Shown piece after piece: positions 26,474 to 38,618 of a DNA stretch of 64,000 nt (positions are counted from its first letter, which is position 1; every line of letters starts with the position of its first letter). The stretch spans positions 5,931,001-5,995,000 of the forward strand of contig JALDNG010000020.1 of assembly GCA_024349245.1 (NCBI GenBank), in the 5' to 3' direction. A model generated the notes under the pieces. That model was not told the origin of the DNA, did no database searches, and saw only the letters and a program-made list of their open reading frames with translations. The position numbers and the translations under genes are program-made. This DNA is from Neodontobutis hainanensis (lineage: Eukaryota; Chordata; Actinopteri; Gobiiformes; Odontobutidae).

Positions 26474-27742
26474 TGTAAATATATTATATAAATTAGTTAT
26501 ACTTTACAGTCAAAGGTATGTAATATCACTTTTACTCAGTTTTCTACCTTGGGAGCCCTCCTAAATCCCATTCAGCACAGATGTAGGGCCCTGGTCGCAG
26601 AATCACCCAAAGGCCTAAGCTGGCTGCAAGATGAAGGTACGCTCTAAAAGAAAAGCACCACAATTGTTTGAACTGTATTTATTTCTTAGGGTAATAAATA
26701 TATATATAATGTTTGTAATATAATAAAACCCTGATAATATACAATTCAACTGCTATTTTCTCTGAGTCGATCTACAATAAACATGTATCTACATAAAGAG
26801 ATATATACTACTATACATATACACTCAATTTATTATCAACTGGATCATATTAATAAGTGTCTTCACAGTTGCTGGCCCAGTAATGTACCTCTAAGTAGAA
26901 TTGTGGTCAGACATTTGGGAAAACGAGAGCACTTTTACAGGGCAACAGTGCCACCTCCAGGATCCATCATGAAATACTGAATGAGTGTCAAATGAAAAAC
27001 ACTTACTCTAAATCCAGCTGATCCTCAAAGTTAAAAACACCATGCTCAGGTTCATGTAGGTTCCAGGGCACATATCTATGAAAAGATATACACTAATATA
27101 TTGTTTGCACTTTTGTAATCATTATTTATATGCTATTGCTAAATCTGTTCGCTGTAATAAACTCATTTTTCAAGGCTATTACACTGCCTTGAACGTCATT
27201 TGACTCTTACGTCGTGAGTGTATTGATGCCACAGGCTTTCATCTTCAGTAGCCGGTCCTCCCAATAGGCTCTGGGCACACGAAAATAGTGGATGGACCCT
27301 CCCAAGACGCGGAAAGCTTTTCCTTCCAAAGTGAATTGAGATGTGTTGGCTCTCAGACCCTCTGTTTGACTCATTCTTCTTACCGACTGAGTTTTACTTT
27401 GGAGGAGGGGGGGGGGGGTTATTTATCATGTATACTAATAGTAATAATGACTTTTCTTGATTACTGAATGACATATAACACTACACAATCACAATAGTGT
27501 ATAGGCTACTAATACTGAAGTTATTTCCACAGCAAGTGAACGAGGTAAAGTTTAGGTACAGCCTGAAAATAAATTACCAGTGAACAGCGTTGTCTGTGCG
27601 CTATCAGTTTTCTGTCTAACCTGTTGAATAGTGAGTTGACTAAGAGTTGTCTTACCGTGAACGGTGATAAAGTATTATTGCGCAGACAGCAAAGCAGAGC
27701 AGCAGAAAATACCTTTGCTTCAGTGACAGACGAACGCAACAT
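18581..27742 (-). CDS. Beta-galactosidase-1-like protein (GLB1L2/GLB1L3 group), GH35
   Basis: A glycoside hydrolase family 35 member predicted to release terminal beta-galactose. Nineteen coding exons (high to low): 27656-27742, 27211-27386, 27007-27075, 26548-26643, 26207-26315, 25862-25954, 25672-25753, 25401-25465, 25220-25298, 23333-23476, 22696-22776, 21593-21699, 20786-20932, 20504-20575, 20084-20162, 19880-19967, 19490-19604, 19191-19307, 18581-18664. They give 629 aa, like human GLB1L2 (636). The TIM-barrel core opens with FRVLGGSIHYFRVPR. The acid/base glutamate is E194 in QVENEYGSY and the nucleophile is E266 in VMEYWSGWFD. C-terminal beta domains include SLWDSLPF, PINMENLPVN and GRNLGRYISVGPQ. 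The N-terminus has a weak hydrophobic stretch (about 10-20), so secretion or an alternative start at MSQTEG (exon 2) is open. Human synteny supports GLB1L2/GLB1L3; which one is uncertain. Confidence 0.92.
23940..25006 (-). mobile_element. Tc1/mariner DNA transposon, decayed, with long terminal inverted repeats
   Basis: The left segment near 23970-24110 (CAGAAAATATGAATGATAAC ... ATTTATTGTCAAACAA ... CCCAAATGACCCTGATCAAA) returns in inverted form at 24840-24985, so the inverted repeats are at least 130 bp. The right end appears to close at GATCAACTGTG next to TA near 25006. The left end is eroded, so 23940 is approximate. On the minus strand the interior encodes Tc1 transposase pieces: AVKHGGGSLMLWGCVS, then further along SPDLSIIEPHWRALKR, the usual Tc1 catalytic-domain signatures. 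Frameshifts and stops show it is dead. It sits in the 1.7-kb intron between the exons at 25220 and 23476 of the glb1l gene, in the same orientation. Confidence 0.8.
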
Positions 27743-28433
27743 TTTGAACTTTCCATTTGCAGTAAAGCAACTTTTTTTTCCAGGCAGCTAGCTTCCGATC
27801 ATCGCTTTACAAACTCTGTCAATAAATATTTTGCAACCCTCTGCTCAGCTCAAATGGGGGAAATAAGCTGAAGAAAAATGCGACGCTATATGATCGAGAA
27901 CGTGTAAAGAATGCACATGCCACACGACAATGATAGAAAACTTCCGGGTTCGGTAATTGAAATAATACTTGTGATAATAACATTTGCTAACATGAGGCTA
28001 AACAAATGGCCAATACAAATGGGTGTAGCTACACGGTGCACGAGCTCGTAACAAGTAGGCGGCTTTTCAAAACAAACCCTGTGCTGTGAGTTAGGGACCG
28101 TCGTAAAACACAAACCTGGAACAAACGAGGAGGTCAATAGTTGAATTATTTGCCTGTATTCGGTTACCTTCTGTTGGGAACATGAATAAGAAATGCACTT
28201 TTCTTCGTAGTAGCTGTCTATTAGGCTACCATTACCACTGTGGTAGGAAAAATCTGTGTTAAGGTTTTTTTTTTCTTTTCCTTTTTTTCTTCTTCACAAA
28301 TTCATATACAGACTCTGGCCAGGCTTTTAGACATCTGCAGATTTATTTACAACATCCAAATTTGAAGGTGTGATTTCACACCAAGAACCAGGGATCAAGA
28401 TGGTTGTAGCCTAGGCAACTATTAGATAGCCTA
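27743..28433. promoter_or_regulatory. Shared divergent promoter region of the glb1l pair
   Basis: The two GH35 start codons face away from each other, 27742 (-) and 28871 (+), with only 1.1 kb between. An ETS-type core, ACTTCCGG, lies at 27940-27947. No TATA box was identified. A bidirectional promoter is inferred from geometry; the exact start sites are unknown. Confidence 0.45.
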
Positions 28434-28781
28434 TTGGTTTTTCTCAAAGAGATTATTGTATTATCAAGTTCTGCTGCTGAATATTCATTACATTCTGACA
28501 TTTATCAAGATTTTAATATTGGGATGCTTAATTGTTTTCAATCCTGTCATGACCCCAGTTTTGATTCATGGTTACAGAAAGACAGCAGGTCGAGACAAAG
28601 AACTATTATACTATCTCTAACACAACAATGGTTTCCCTTATTCAGGGAGTTTGTGGCCTCCCAGCACCATCCTCTGTTAATGTGTTTTCAGACCAGCCCT
28701 CAAGCTCACATAGACCGTTCACAATTCACTGATATTTGGATTTTATTTAAGCTAACTTACACAGCATGTTGGCTTTCTAGG
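28434..28781 (+). other. Candidate 5' exon of the plus-strand glb1l gene
   Basis: An open frame starting at 28434 reaches a strong 5' splice site, TTTCTAG then GTAAGTC, at 28781. The next 3' splice site is TTTTCTAG, ending at 28851, which leaves a 70-bp intron. Splicing joins the frames without a stop, so this would add 116 residues plus a short linker before MKHVEG. The added protein resembles nothing I know apart from one hydrophobic patch near its end. It could equally be 5' UTR that happens to be open. It does not match the phase of the first intron in the neighbouring paralogue. Confidence 0.35.
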
Positions 28782-28870
28782 TAAGTCTCTGGTTTAGTTG
28801 ATCTTGATGGCCCTTTAAACAAACAACCTGTGTTTGTATTGTATTTTCTAGAACCAGGATACTTCTGAAA

Positions 28871-31289
28871 ATGAAACATGTGGAAGGTCTAAAGGACAAC
28901 TCATCTCAGTTTACTCTTAATGGGGAGTCTTTTCGCATCTTGGGAGGCTCTGTCCACTACTTCCGTGTGCCCAGGGAGTATTGGCAGGACAGACTGTTGA
29001 AAATGAAATCTTGTGGCATCAATACTCTCACAACGTACTTCCAATTCACAAATAATATGTTGTTCAAATGTTTTAAATAGGGTCCAAAACACATGGAGTG
29101 CACAAAACACTAAAGTATTGTTGTTTTCAGATATGTCCCATGGAACCTGCATGAGCCTGAAAGGGGAACATTTAACTTTGGGGATCAACTGGATCTCAGG
29201 TAACTGTTTTTCTTCTTTACAGTTGTAATTGACATCTCTTAATACTCTCCTCAGACTTGAAGCTAGGTTTTGTCATTTTTAGGGCCTATGTGAGTTTAGC
29301 TGCAGAAGTGGGTCTCTGGGTGGTCCTGCGGCCTGGACCGTACATTTGTGCAGAATGGGACTTGGGTGGGCTGCCAAGGTAAAGTATTGTGCTTTTTTTT
29401 TTCAGACATTAGCTAAATTATTACCATTTGTCTATTGTTCTAGCTGGTTGTTACGAGACAAAAACATGCAGTTACGAACAACTCATCCTGGATTTGTGGA
29501 AGCTGTCAACCTCTACTTTGACAAGCTCGTGCCAGTTATTAAACCTTTGCTAGTAAGTAAATGAAGCCTATATTTAAATTGCAAGTTGGTGAAAACTCAA
29601 TTCAACGTGTTTTTTCAATTTAGTTCAAAGAGGGAGGCCCAGTTATTGCACTCCAAGTTGAGAATGAGTATGGGTCATATGCCAAAGATAAGAACTACCT
29701 GACATTTATAAAAAATGTGAGTAAATGTGAAGGTTAATTCTTTGTTACTGAAATGTTCCTTCATAAAACAACTTTCCATTTATTTTAGAGTTTTCAGAGC
29801 AGAGGCATTGATGAGCTGCTACTGACTTCAGACAACTGGGAAGGCCTGAGATGTGGCGAGATAGCGGGAGGTAATTAAAACATTATAATCAAGATTTACT
29901 TGACAGATTACAATGGAATTTATCAATTCAATTTTAGCTGTAATATTGCAGTTTTGAAAACTATAAACCTTCAGAGAATATCATTTGGAGCAATCCAATC
30001 CTTAGCCGACATGCAGGTATGGCCATTGTGGTTGGTTTTAATTCTTCTTGCTTTTCTGCTTTGCATTAATAAAATGCATGTTGCTATGTTTATAGCCACA
30101 CAAACCACTGATGGTGATGGAGTATTGGTCTGGGTGGTTTGATGTGTGGGGAGAGCATCATCATGTGTTCAATACAAAGGGTATGGAAGAAAACATATAA
30201 CCGAATAGCTTAGATTTTTATTCCCTATATTTCATCTCTTTTGCAATGAATTATGTGATGGAAAATATGAGAAGACAGGGATTATATGTTATTTTATTGT
30301 AACTTTACAGACAGATTGTGGTGTAATTGGTTGCATCCTTCACTTTCAATTAGACATGCTAAATGTGGTGTCAGAGATCCTAGAGAGAGGTGTCTCCTTA
30401 AATCTGTACATGTTTCATGGTGGAACCAGCTTTGGTTTTATGAATGGAGCTATGGACTTAGGCACCTACAAACCCCAAGTCACCAGTTACGGTTAGTGGG
30501 AAATCACTTTTTGCTTTGCAAGGCTGTGAATCAATGAGTTGCATGAATAGATATAATTCCATGCGATACCAGCATATTATCTTATTTGACTTTACAGACT
30601 ATGATGCCCCCCTGTCTGAGTCTGGGGACTACACTTACAAGTATCACATCTTGAGAAATTTATTCAGCCAGTACCATTGTAAGGTATTTTTGGAATCTCT
30701 GGTCTTTTATTTATTCTGAAAACATTTAGATCCTCATGGTCAGTAGTGGATATTGTAATTTTTGAGTGCTTATTTTAGCCGAGCCTCTTCCTGAGGTGCC
30801 CCTTCCTCAGCAAAGGAGAATGTACGACCCTGTTGTCATTGAACAGCACCTGTCACTGTGGGACAGTCTGCATCTCACTGACAAGGTAACATCTCAGGTT
30901 CAGATTAAAAATGCAAGTAAATGTTTACGGAAACCAAGGTTAGCAACACAATGCTGGATGTGTTTGGTTAAGATAGCAAACAGTTTTAAAAATACCACAC
31001 TCAACTATTTCATGTATTATTCACACCCATGATTTATTTATTTATTTAAAAAAATGATGGTCATTGATTACTTGACTGTTTCTCCAGCCACACAAATCGG
31101 AGTTACCAGTGAACATGGAGAATCTCCCTGTCAACAATAACCATGGTCAGTCATATGGTTACACCTTGTATGAAACCACCATTACCTGTGGAGGAACACT
31201 TAACTCTGGAAACAATATCAGAGATAGGGCTTTGGTGAGAAAATTCTTCTAGACTCACATTTAAGCACATGCAGTTTATTGAAAATACT

Positions 31290-31330
<41 letters not shown>

Positions 31331-32559
31331 GTAGGCAATAGTCCTTAGTGACAGCCTAATTTATACATTACAGTTTGTATGTTATTGTTGATGTATTTTA
31401 GGTGTTTGTGGACAGACAATGTGTTGGCACTTTGGACTACAAAAATCATGAGCTGGTACTTTCTGATCAACAGGTAATACATTTCCTGCAAAAGCAAATC
31501 TGTTAGACTTATGTATTTTGATGAAAATGTTTTGTGTATTCAAATAACAAAGGGAGAAAAGACTCTAAGTTTACTTGTGGAAAACTGTGGACGAGTTAAT
31601 TATGGAAAAGGAATAGACCAACAACGCAAAGGTACATTTTCTTTTTCCATTTAAAGTATATAGTAAGGCCATATTCCAAACACAAAACATATTATCAAGT
31701 GCAGAGAATGTATAATACTTCAGTTACAGTGTTAGGGTTTTATCTGGAAATAATTAGAAGCCATAAGAGTACGTATAGCTATTACCCATCTGTATCTTTC
31801 TCAAATATATATTTTTCAGGTATTGTGGGAAACATTTTGATGAATCAGATTCCTCTGAGAGGATTCACAATCTATTGCTTTGAAATGAAGCCATTTTTTG
31901 TTAATAGGCAAGTTTGCAGAAATGTTTTTTCTTATCCTGTTTCAACCTTTAATCTTTTACAGTAATCTGTAATAATCTTTTATTATGTGCTATGTGTTTT
32001 CAGATTGATGATTTCAGGTAAATGGACACCTGGCTTCAATTGCACCTCAATGCCAGGTTTTTTTAGAGCAACACTAAATGTTGATGGTCCACCAAGAGAC
32101 ACCTTCATCAGATTACCTGTTAGCAAGCCTAATATTACCTTCTTTTTTTGTATATTAGTATTTACCATATTACTGTCTTATTGCCATATTACTGTCTGTT
32201 ACTGTTTTTATCAATGTTTTTCATTTTCAGGGCTGGTCTAAAGGAGCTGTGTTTGTCAATAGCCACAACCTTGGGCGTCATTGGTTTATTGGCCCTCAAC
32301 ATTTTCTTTACCTCCCTGGACCTTGGCTTAAAAGTGGAGAGAATCAGGTTTAAGCCATATATTGTGCATTTGTGATACATTATTTGACAATATTGTGATG
32401 CATTTAGACTCAGTGAAATACTTGCTGTTTTTTTATATACTTTTTCAGATCATGGTTTTTGAGGAGCAAAAAACAGATGGCAAAATTATGTTTGCCGAAA
32501 ATCCAGAATATGGAAAGACAATAGATGTGTACAAACTTCCTTTTTGCTCTTTCTTGTAA
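28871..32559 (+). CDS. Beta-galactosidase-1-like protein (GLB1L2/GLB1L3 group), second copy
   Basis: The second GH35 gene, head-to-head with the first. Eighteen exons from this start: 28871-29034, 29131-29199, 29283-29378, 29444-29552, 29624-29716, 29789-29870, 29952-30016, 30096-30180, 30354-30491, 30598-30678, 30779-30885, 31088-31234, 31402-31473, 31553-31631, 31820-31907, 32004-32118, 32231-32347, 32449-32559; 605 aa. Most internal exons equal the other copy in length; the two that differ do so by 6 nt each, in opposite directions. The acid/base residue is E161 (QVENEYGSY) and the nucleophile E235 (VMEYWSGWFD). The start at MKHVEG leaves no signal peptide, unlike secreted relatives, so either a 5' exon is missing or the enzyme is cytosolic. 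The intron after 31907 begins with GC (AG then GCAAGT). The tail YKLPFCSFL extends past the other copy. Introns are very short (under 350 bp). Confidence 0.9.
31288..31327. repeat. (AAT)n microsatellite
   Basis: About 12 AAT units in an intron of the plus-strand glb1l gene. Confidence 0.85.
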
Positions 32560-32753
32560 AAATTATTCACTTATTGTTGTAGTTCCAAGCATGTTTGCAT
32601 TTCCACATGTATGTAGAGAGACTGCAGAAAGTTTATCCATTTACTCGCTTAAGATACATTTTCCTTGACATTTGAGATCAAAGGTCAAAAGATTACCAAA
32701 ATAAAAACCTTCATGAAAAATATAGACCTTTTCAAATGTCTGTGAAATTGCCT

Positions 32754-32759
32754 AATAAA
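32754..32759 (+). promoter_or_regulatory. Poly(A) signal AATAAA, plus-strand glb1l gene
   Basis: A canonical AATAAA lies 195 bp after the stop codon at 32559. It is a likely 3'-end signal before the next gene, whose ETS site is at 33241. Confidence 0.5.
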
Positions 32760-33240
32760 GCACAAATGTAAAGTATTCAATTGATTATGTATATATGGCT
32801 GCACACAAAATATAGCAAAAATAATGAACTTTGAGTCTTTAAATTTTATTTCAAATAGGATAGTAGGCTTTTGACCACTGTTACCGAAATTTGTGGTCAC
32901 CTTGTGGTCCGTGAACTTTGCGGTGACAGAGAAATAAATGTTGTCGAACCTCTGACCCTTTCATGCTTTTTATTGGTCAAAGGGCTTGTCCTTCACATCT
33001 TACGCATCATACCACATTATATGCCTGGTAACAGGAAAACATGCGTACTTTTTCTTCGCAATAAAGGTCTAACATTGCTTAACAACCTACAATTACATTT
33101 GAAATTTTGTAGCAAAAGGTTTATTTTTTTATATGTAGCAAATAAAATATACAAATGTGCTAATTAAATACCATAATACGACTCGCAATAAAAAAAAAAA
33201 TTAAAAACACAACAATTGTAACTTATGTTGAAAATATTAC

Positions 33241-33561
33241 CCGGAAGTAGTGCATGTTTCTTCAAGACTTGACTTGAGACTGTTTTCGTTGTTCCTATGT
33301 CACGCCTGCAATTGCGGAAAGACAGCTCTGCGGTTTCAAACTGTCAGCTAAATGCCTTTCAATTGTTTCTTTGTATTGATAAATTTACAAAAGTCCGATT
33401 AAAATACATGTCACTTTTAAAATTTGTTTTACCTGTAGCATCTACGCAGTATTTAGCTTAGCTGTCGACAGGGAGCTCCTGAAGAAGTGCAAGAGTATAA
33501 GGAGGTTTACTTAAGTTTCACTGAGTTGAACCTTTACAGATAAAGGTATTTATCTGTATCC
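33241..33561 (+). promoter_or_regulatory. ilvbl: ilvbl promoter and 5' UTR region
   Basis: A perfect ETS core CCGGAAGT at 33241-33248 lies 314 bp before the ilvbl start codon. The stretch in between is comparatively richer in CpG than the surroundings and holds no other gene. No TATA box is evident. The transcription start is not determined. Confidence 0.45.
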
Positions 33562-36500
33562 ATGGAGTCATTTGAAGGTTTATGCACTCTGCTTGGGTGC
33601 TTTACGGGCATAGCAGCAAGTGGGCTCCTGTTTGCAGCTCACAAACTTGGCTTATTCTATCAACTGTTTCACAAGGTAGGTTGTTATTACATAATTATTA
33701 TAGTGAAAAATTAACTTATTTCCTATTAGGTATTAATTATTTGATTCAAGACAGTTTAGCGCAAGGAATCATAAACTACACTTAAAATTGCCCATAGTGG
33801 GTCTGTAAACTCACTCAGGTGAAAGAAAAGCTGCACTCCATTCATGCAATTTTTGACCAGGCCAGGCCAGCCTTGCAGTTTTCTATCACAAAGGTGACAT
33901 GGCAGGCAGGTTTGTGGTATTGGAAGGGTTGCACAATGCTTAAATGCCAAAAATAACCTGACAACTGGTACAAGCTACCCACACTATTGTTTATTTACAG
34001 ACCGTTTCATTATGTTAACTCACCCTCTGTTTTACTATTCACATTGACTGCAGGCAGAGACAAAAAGTCCACGTCACGGCGGCGAGAGTGTGGCTGACGT
34101 TCTGCGTGCTCATGGGATAAAGTATGTCTTCACCCTTGTTGGAGGACACATCTCACCTATCCTTGTGGCCTGTGAGAAAGTAGGCATCCGAATTGTGGAT
34201 ACTAGACATGAGGCTACAGCAGTTTTTGCAGCTGATGCAGTTGCAAGGCTCTCAGGTGCAGTATTTTCTGTCTGAAATATACTGTTGGCCATATTAAACC
34301 CCACACCATCCACTGCAACATTCTGAAGGGTGTGTCTTTGTGAGAAATATTTAACTAGCAAACAAAGGTGTGACGTTTAGCATTATAAAGGACAGCACTG
34401 GAAATTGCCGGCTAAATAATTTACAAACTACTCCTAGTTTATTAAAAATGTTTTGTGCTGTGGATTAAAAAATGACTGTCTTGACTGTCTATAGGGACTG
34501 TTGGTGTAGCAGCAGTGACTGCCGGACCAGGGCTTACTAACACTGTGACAGCAGTAAAAAATGCTCAGATGGCTGAATCACCTCTGCTGCTCATTGGTGG
34601 AGCTGCTGGCACACTTCTTCAGGTTAAAGAAAACATTGAGTACTTGCTTCAATGCAAATATTATGGACATGGCATACATTACTCTGCTGTTAGTTTCTAG
34701 TCATGTATTTTGAATATGATGAAATATTTAATACTTCCATGAACAACTCTTATGTTACAGGGCAGAGGGGCACTGCAAGACATTGACCAGATGTCTTTAT
34801 TTAAGCCACTGTGTAAGTTCTGTGCTTCTATCAGGACGGTCAGGGAGATCGTACCTACAGTCAGAAAGGCTTTGGCAATTGCTCAGTCTGGCACTCCTGG
34901 TCCTGTTTTTATAGAGTTTCCTATTGACACACTCTACCCCTACCACATTGTGTCCAAAGAGTTTGCTGTAAAGAATCCTCCAAAAGGCCTGATAGAAAAA
35001 ATAGTTGCATGGTAAGTTATTCACATCTCAATGTAGATGTTTTGCTCAGTAAATTTAAAGTGAAATCAGATCTTACTGCAAACAGCATTTTACTGCTAAT
35101 ATTAAAATAAAATAAAGTTATTTTTGTGATCTTATTTGTTTCAAAGGTACCTTAATAACCACCTCTTGAACCTATTTGCTGGGGCATGGGAAGCCAGAGA
35201 TGTGTCTCCACTTCCTGTTGATATCCCACAAGCCTCATATGATCAGGTATTGATGTGTTACATTTTATGTTATGTTTACTTTTGCAATCTCCTCTCATCT
35301 TTCATCTTGTACACAAAAACTTGTTTATTTATGAAGTTACTTTTCTTTTTAATAGGTCCAAAAATGCATAGAGATGGTCAGTAGAGCAAAGAAACCTGTT
35401 ATTCTGCTGGGAAGTCAGGCAACGCTCCCCCCAACACCAGTGGATGATATCAGGTAATAGGCATCCCTTGTTATCTTTCTTTCTAAAAAATATAGTTGAT
35501 TAACTACGGTTTACAAAAAATATTTTGATAGTTTAGCATTATTTTTTGATACAGAAAGGCACTGGAAGATTTAGGGATCCCTTGCTTTCTTGGAGGCATG
35601 TCCCGTGGAATGCTGGGTAAAGACAGTCCAATACATATCAGACAGAACAGACGTGATGCTCTGAAGGAAGCTGACTTGGTGCTTTTAGCAGGTATGTTAT
35701 ACACATGAAGATTTAAGTATATTTCACTTGCTAAGTCACAACATCTGTTTATAATCTAACTATAATTACATTGTGGTTGTTTTGTAGGGACTGTGTGTGA
35801 CTTCCGTCTGAGTTATGGCAGAGTTCTAAACAGACGCAGTAAAATCATTGCTGTGAACAGAGATAAGATGCAATTATTAAAAAATTCAGATATGTTCTGG
35901 AAACCAACTATAGCAATCCAAGGTATGTTCACAGAGCTTCCAACACCCAGCGTAGATTGAAGCAGTGTCAGCCTCAGATTTAAAGAAACATTTTTTTTGT
36001 CTTTTAGGAGATGCTGGTTCATTCTTGGTGCATCTTTCCAAAGGCCTTAAAGGTCATCACTGTCCTGCAGAATGGCCACAAAGTCTCAAAGCAAGTGATG
36101 CAACAAAAGAAAAAGCTAACAGGTTGGTAGACGTGTTCTATCCAATAGGAGTCACAAACAAACTTAAATAAATAGCAGATGAAAATGGGCTGAAGTAATT
36201 CATTTATATATAAATATATAATCGTATAGGGACAAAGCAGATGAGAAGACGGATATTCACTTGAATCCATTGAAAGTCCTTCACTGTGTAGATGAGCTCA
36301 TGTCAGAGGATAGCATCATTGTTGCAGATGGAGGAGATTTTGTTGGAAGTGCTGCATACATTTTGAGACCAAAGGGACCCTTGCGATGGCTTGATCCAGG
36401 TTGTCAAAAGTTGGCTTATTATTATTTATGTAAAAAATATATATATTTTTTTGTATTGTCACAACTCATTTACATATTCCTATGATATAAAGTTCTTTGT

Positions 36501-37245
36501 TTTTGTTTGTAGGAGCCTTTGGGACTTTGGGAGTTGGAGGAGGATTTGCTTTGGGAGCAAAACTGTGTCGGCCTGAATCTGAGGTATGTGGAGGCGCAAT
36601 TATATGATCCCATGTTGCACTAAATTAAAAGAATGATGTCTTTCACTTAAAAGGTTCTTGGCGTATTTGCAGGTATGGATAATCTATGGTGATGGATCGT
36701 TGGGATACAGCATTGCAGAGTTTGACACATTCACTAGACACAAGGTAAAATAAATAAAGCTAAAAGCCATAAACTTGCCATAAACACTCTTTATATCCAG
36801 CTAAATGCCTTTCAATTGTTTCTTAGTATTGATTAATTTAAATTGTTTCTTAGGATTGATTTATAACCTAATTGTTTCTTTCAGACACCTGTTATTGCTG
36901 TGGTGGGAAATGATGCATGTTGGAGTCAGATCTCTAGAGAGCAGGTCCCTATGCTTGGTAGCAATGTAGCATGTGGCCTGGCATTTTCAGGTAAAGAAAC
37001 CTTCTTAACAGGACAGAATGTGTTGATACATGTATATTTAATAACTGTGTTTTTTTCTTTTTATAGATTATCATGTAGTGGCAGATGGTTATGGTGGTAA
37101 GGGCTACCTTTTAGGACGTGAAGATGAAGAAAAGCTAAGTGACATCATTAAACAGGCACAAAAGGAAAGTCATAAGGGAAAAGCCACTCTTCTTAATGTC
37201 CTTATAGGAAAAACTAACTTCAGAGAGGGTTCAATCTCTGTGTAA
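33562..37245 (+). CDS. ilvbl: Acetolactate synthase-like / 2-hydroxyacyl-CoA lyase 2
   Basis: A thiamine-diphosphate enzyme of the ER that cleaves 2-hydroxy fatty acyl-CoA in alpha-oxidation (HACL2). Fourteen exons: 33562-33675, 34054-34255, 34495-34622, 34761-35011, 35147-35246, 35356-35453, 35555-35691, 35788-35922, 36008-36122, 36230-36399, 36513-36583, 36673-36744, 36885-36990, 37067-37245; 625 aa against 632 in human. Residues 8-28 form an N-terminal hydrophobic anchor, followed by FYQLFHK as in mammals. The catalytic glutamate that activates ThDP is E91 (DTRHEATAVF). The ThDP/Mg motif is GDG at 513-515 with the matching N540 in VVGNDACWSQ. The C-terminus, NFREGSISV, parallels the human RDGSIAV-type tail. 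All introns are GT-AG and the frame is intact. I saw no sign of truncation. Confidence 0.95.
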
Positions 37246-37390
37246 GAGACTGTATATTGTTCTGCCTTTTCTTTGGTGTCCTGATTAGCCAAGCCCAGAG
37301 CTCACCTTATCTTTCCAGCCTTTAGAGCCATACTTGAGTATAATAAAAGGCATACACTTTTTATTGTTTTATGTTCTTTCAACTTTTAAA

Positions 37391-37396
37391 AATAAA
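37391..37396 (+). promoter_or_regulatory. ilvbl: Poly(A) signal AATAAA, ilvbl
   Basis: AATAAA lies 146 bp after the ilvbl stop codon, with another AATAAA near 37345. Either could end the transcript. Confidence 0.45.
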
Positions 37397-37399
37397 CCG

Positions 37400-38222
37400 T
37401 TGGTTTGACTTTGTGTAACATCACTCAAAGATTTATTTTATTTCTATATCAACCAAGCATATTTTCAAACATTTGAGCATCCAGTATAAATCATTGATTA
37501 TTGCTGTAATGAGGGCAAGAATTATGTGTCTTAGGCTGAGACCATTTTTTTTTTCCAATTAACTGACTTTTATGGTAATACACTATCATAATATCAGTAA
37601 GATTTTTTCTTCTTTTTTCATATATAATGTATGTCTTTTATAGTTGTATGTTTTGAGATAGGACAAGCAGGATATTCTGTGATGTTGCAATTGTATTCAA
37701 TGAGTTAAATTGTGAGAAAATAAATACTGGCACTGCATTTAAATAAATATACTGAATTGAACATAAATGTGGATTGAGTATACAATAACTGTTCACTTGA
37801 TTAATTTATAAATAAATTGTGCATTTTATGGTCTCCATGACTGTGACATTTGCCTATTGACCTTACCTCTAGTTTTTATTATTAACAGCAGATGGCAGTC
37901 TGGTAATAGTGACCATTGGCTATATGCCTAAAGTGCTGACGTGTTCCTCTATATTTTTACTGAACACATTTTGATTTATGAATCACGGTCAGTGTATTAA
38001 CTTACTTTCACTGACCTAAAAAGCCCACTTGACTTTGTTGGCATTTTATACAAATAACTGATTGCGGCATAGACTGTTAATCATCTGCAGCTTCCTTTTC
38101 CATTTTATAGTTTGGTCTAGCTACACAGAAAATTACAATAACTCACATTAGCATCAAAATAATAACAAAAAGGCGATCCAAATGTGAAATTTTAAAGTTT
38201 GTTTTGTTTTTTTTGCCTTGTC
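37400..38222. other. Intergenic, nothing recognised
   Basis: AT-rich sequence between ilvbl and fam118b, with no repeat family, gene or RNA that I recognise. Confidence 0.5.
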
Positions 38223-38618
38223 TGACGTAACATCAACGTGAAAGGCTCCGAGCTTTGCCGCTTTCACGTACACTCGGAACAATGAGTCTCCTCAAATGTA
38301 TGATAGGGATGATGCCGATAAATTCTATTTTAAAGATATATATTTTTTTATCCAATATATAGTTTTCTTTACACAACGTGCTTTAATATTGTTTTGTTAA
38401 GAAAGAGTATCATTAAACGTATAGTTGACAGTGACATTTTCCACAAGAAATGTTTTTTTCGCACTGCTCGTAAATCCACCATCAGCCCAGACGTATCACA
38501 GCAGGCGGCGACTTTAACAGCTCTCCAAAAGTTAAACACGAGTGCTAAGATGAATGTTGAGGACAGTAACTGAGGAGATCCGGAGAGGCGTCCTCATCTA
38601 GGTCTACAGCCTTACTTG
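38223..38618 (+). promoter_or_regulatory. fam118b: Probable fam118b promoter and non-coding first exon
   Basis: A CRE-like TGACGTAA at 38223-38230 precedes a relatively CpG-rich stretch. At its end, CTTACTTG is followed by GTGAGG, a good 5' splice site at 38618/38619. The first coding exon of fam118b begins with a 3' splice site at 40273, so a non-coding exon here would be joined across about 1.65 kb. The transcription start within the stretch is not fixed, and no ATG here gives a useful frame. Confidence 0.4.
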
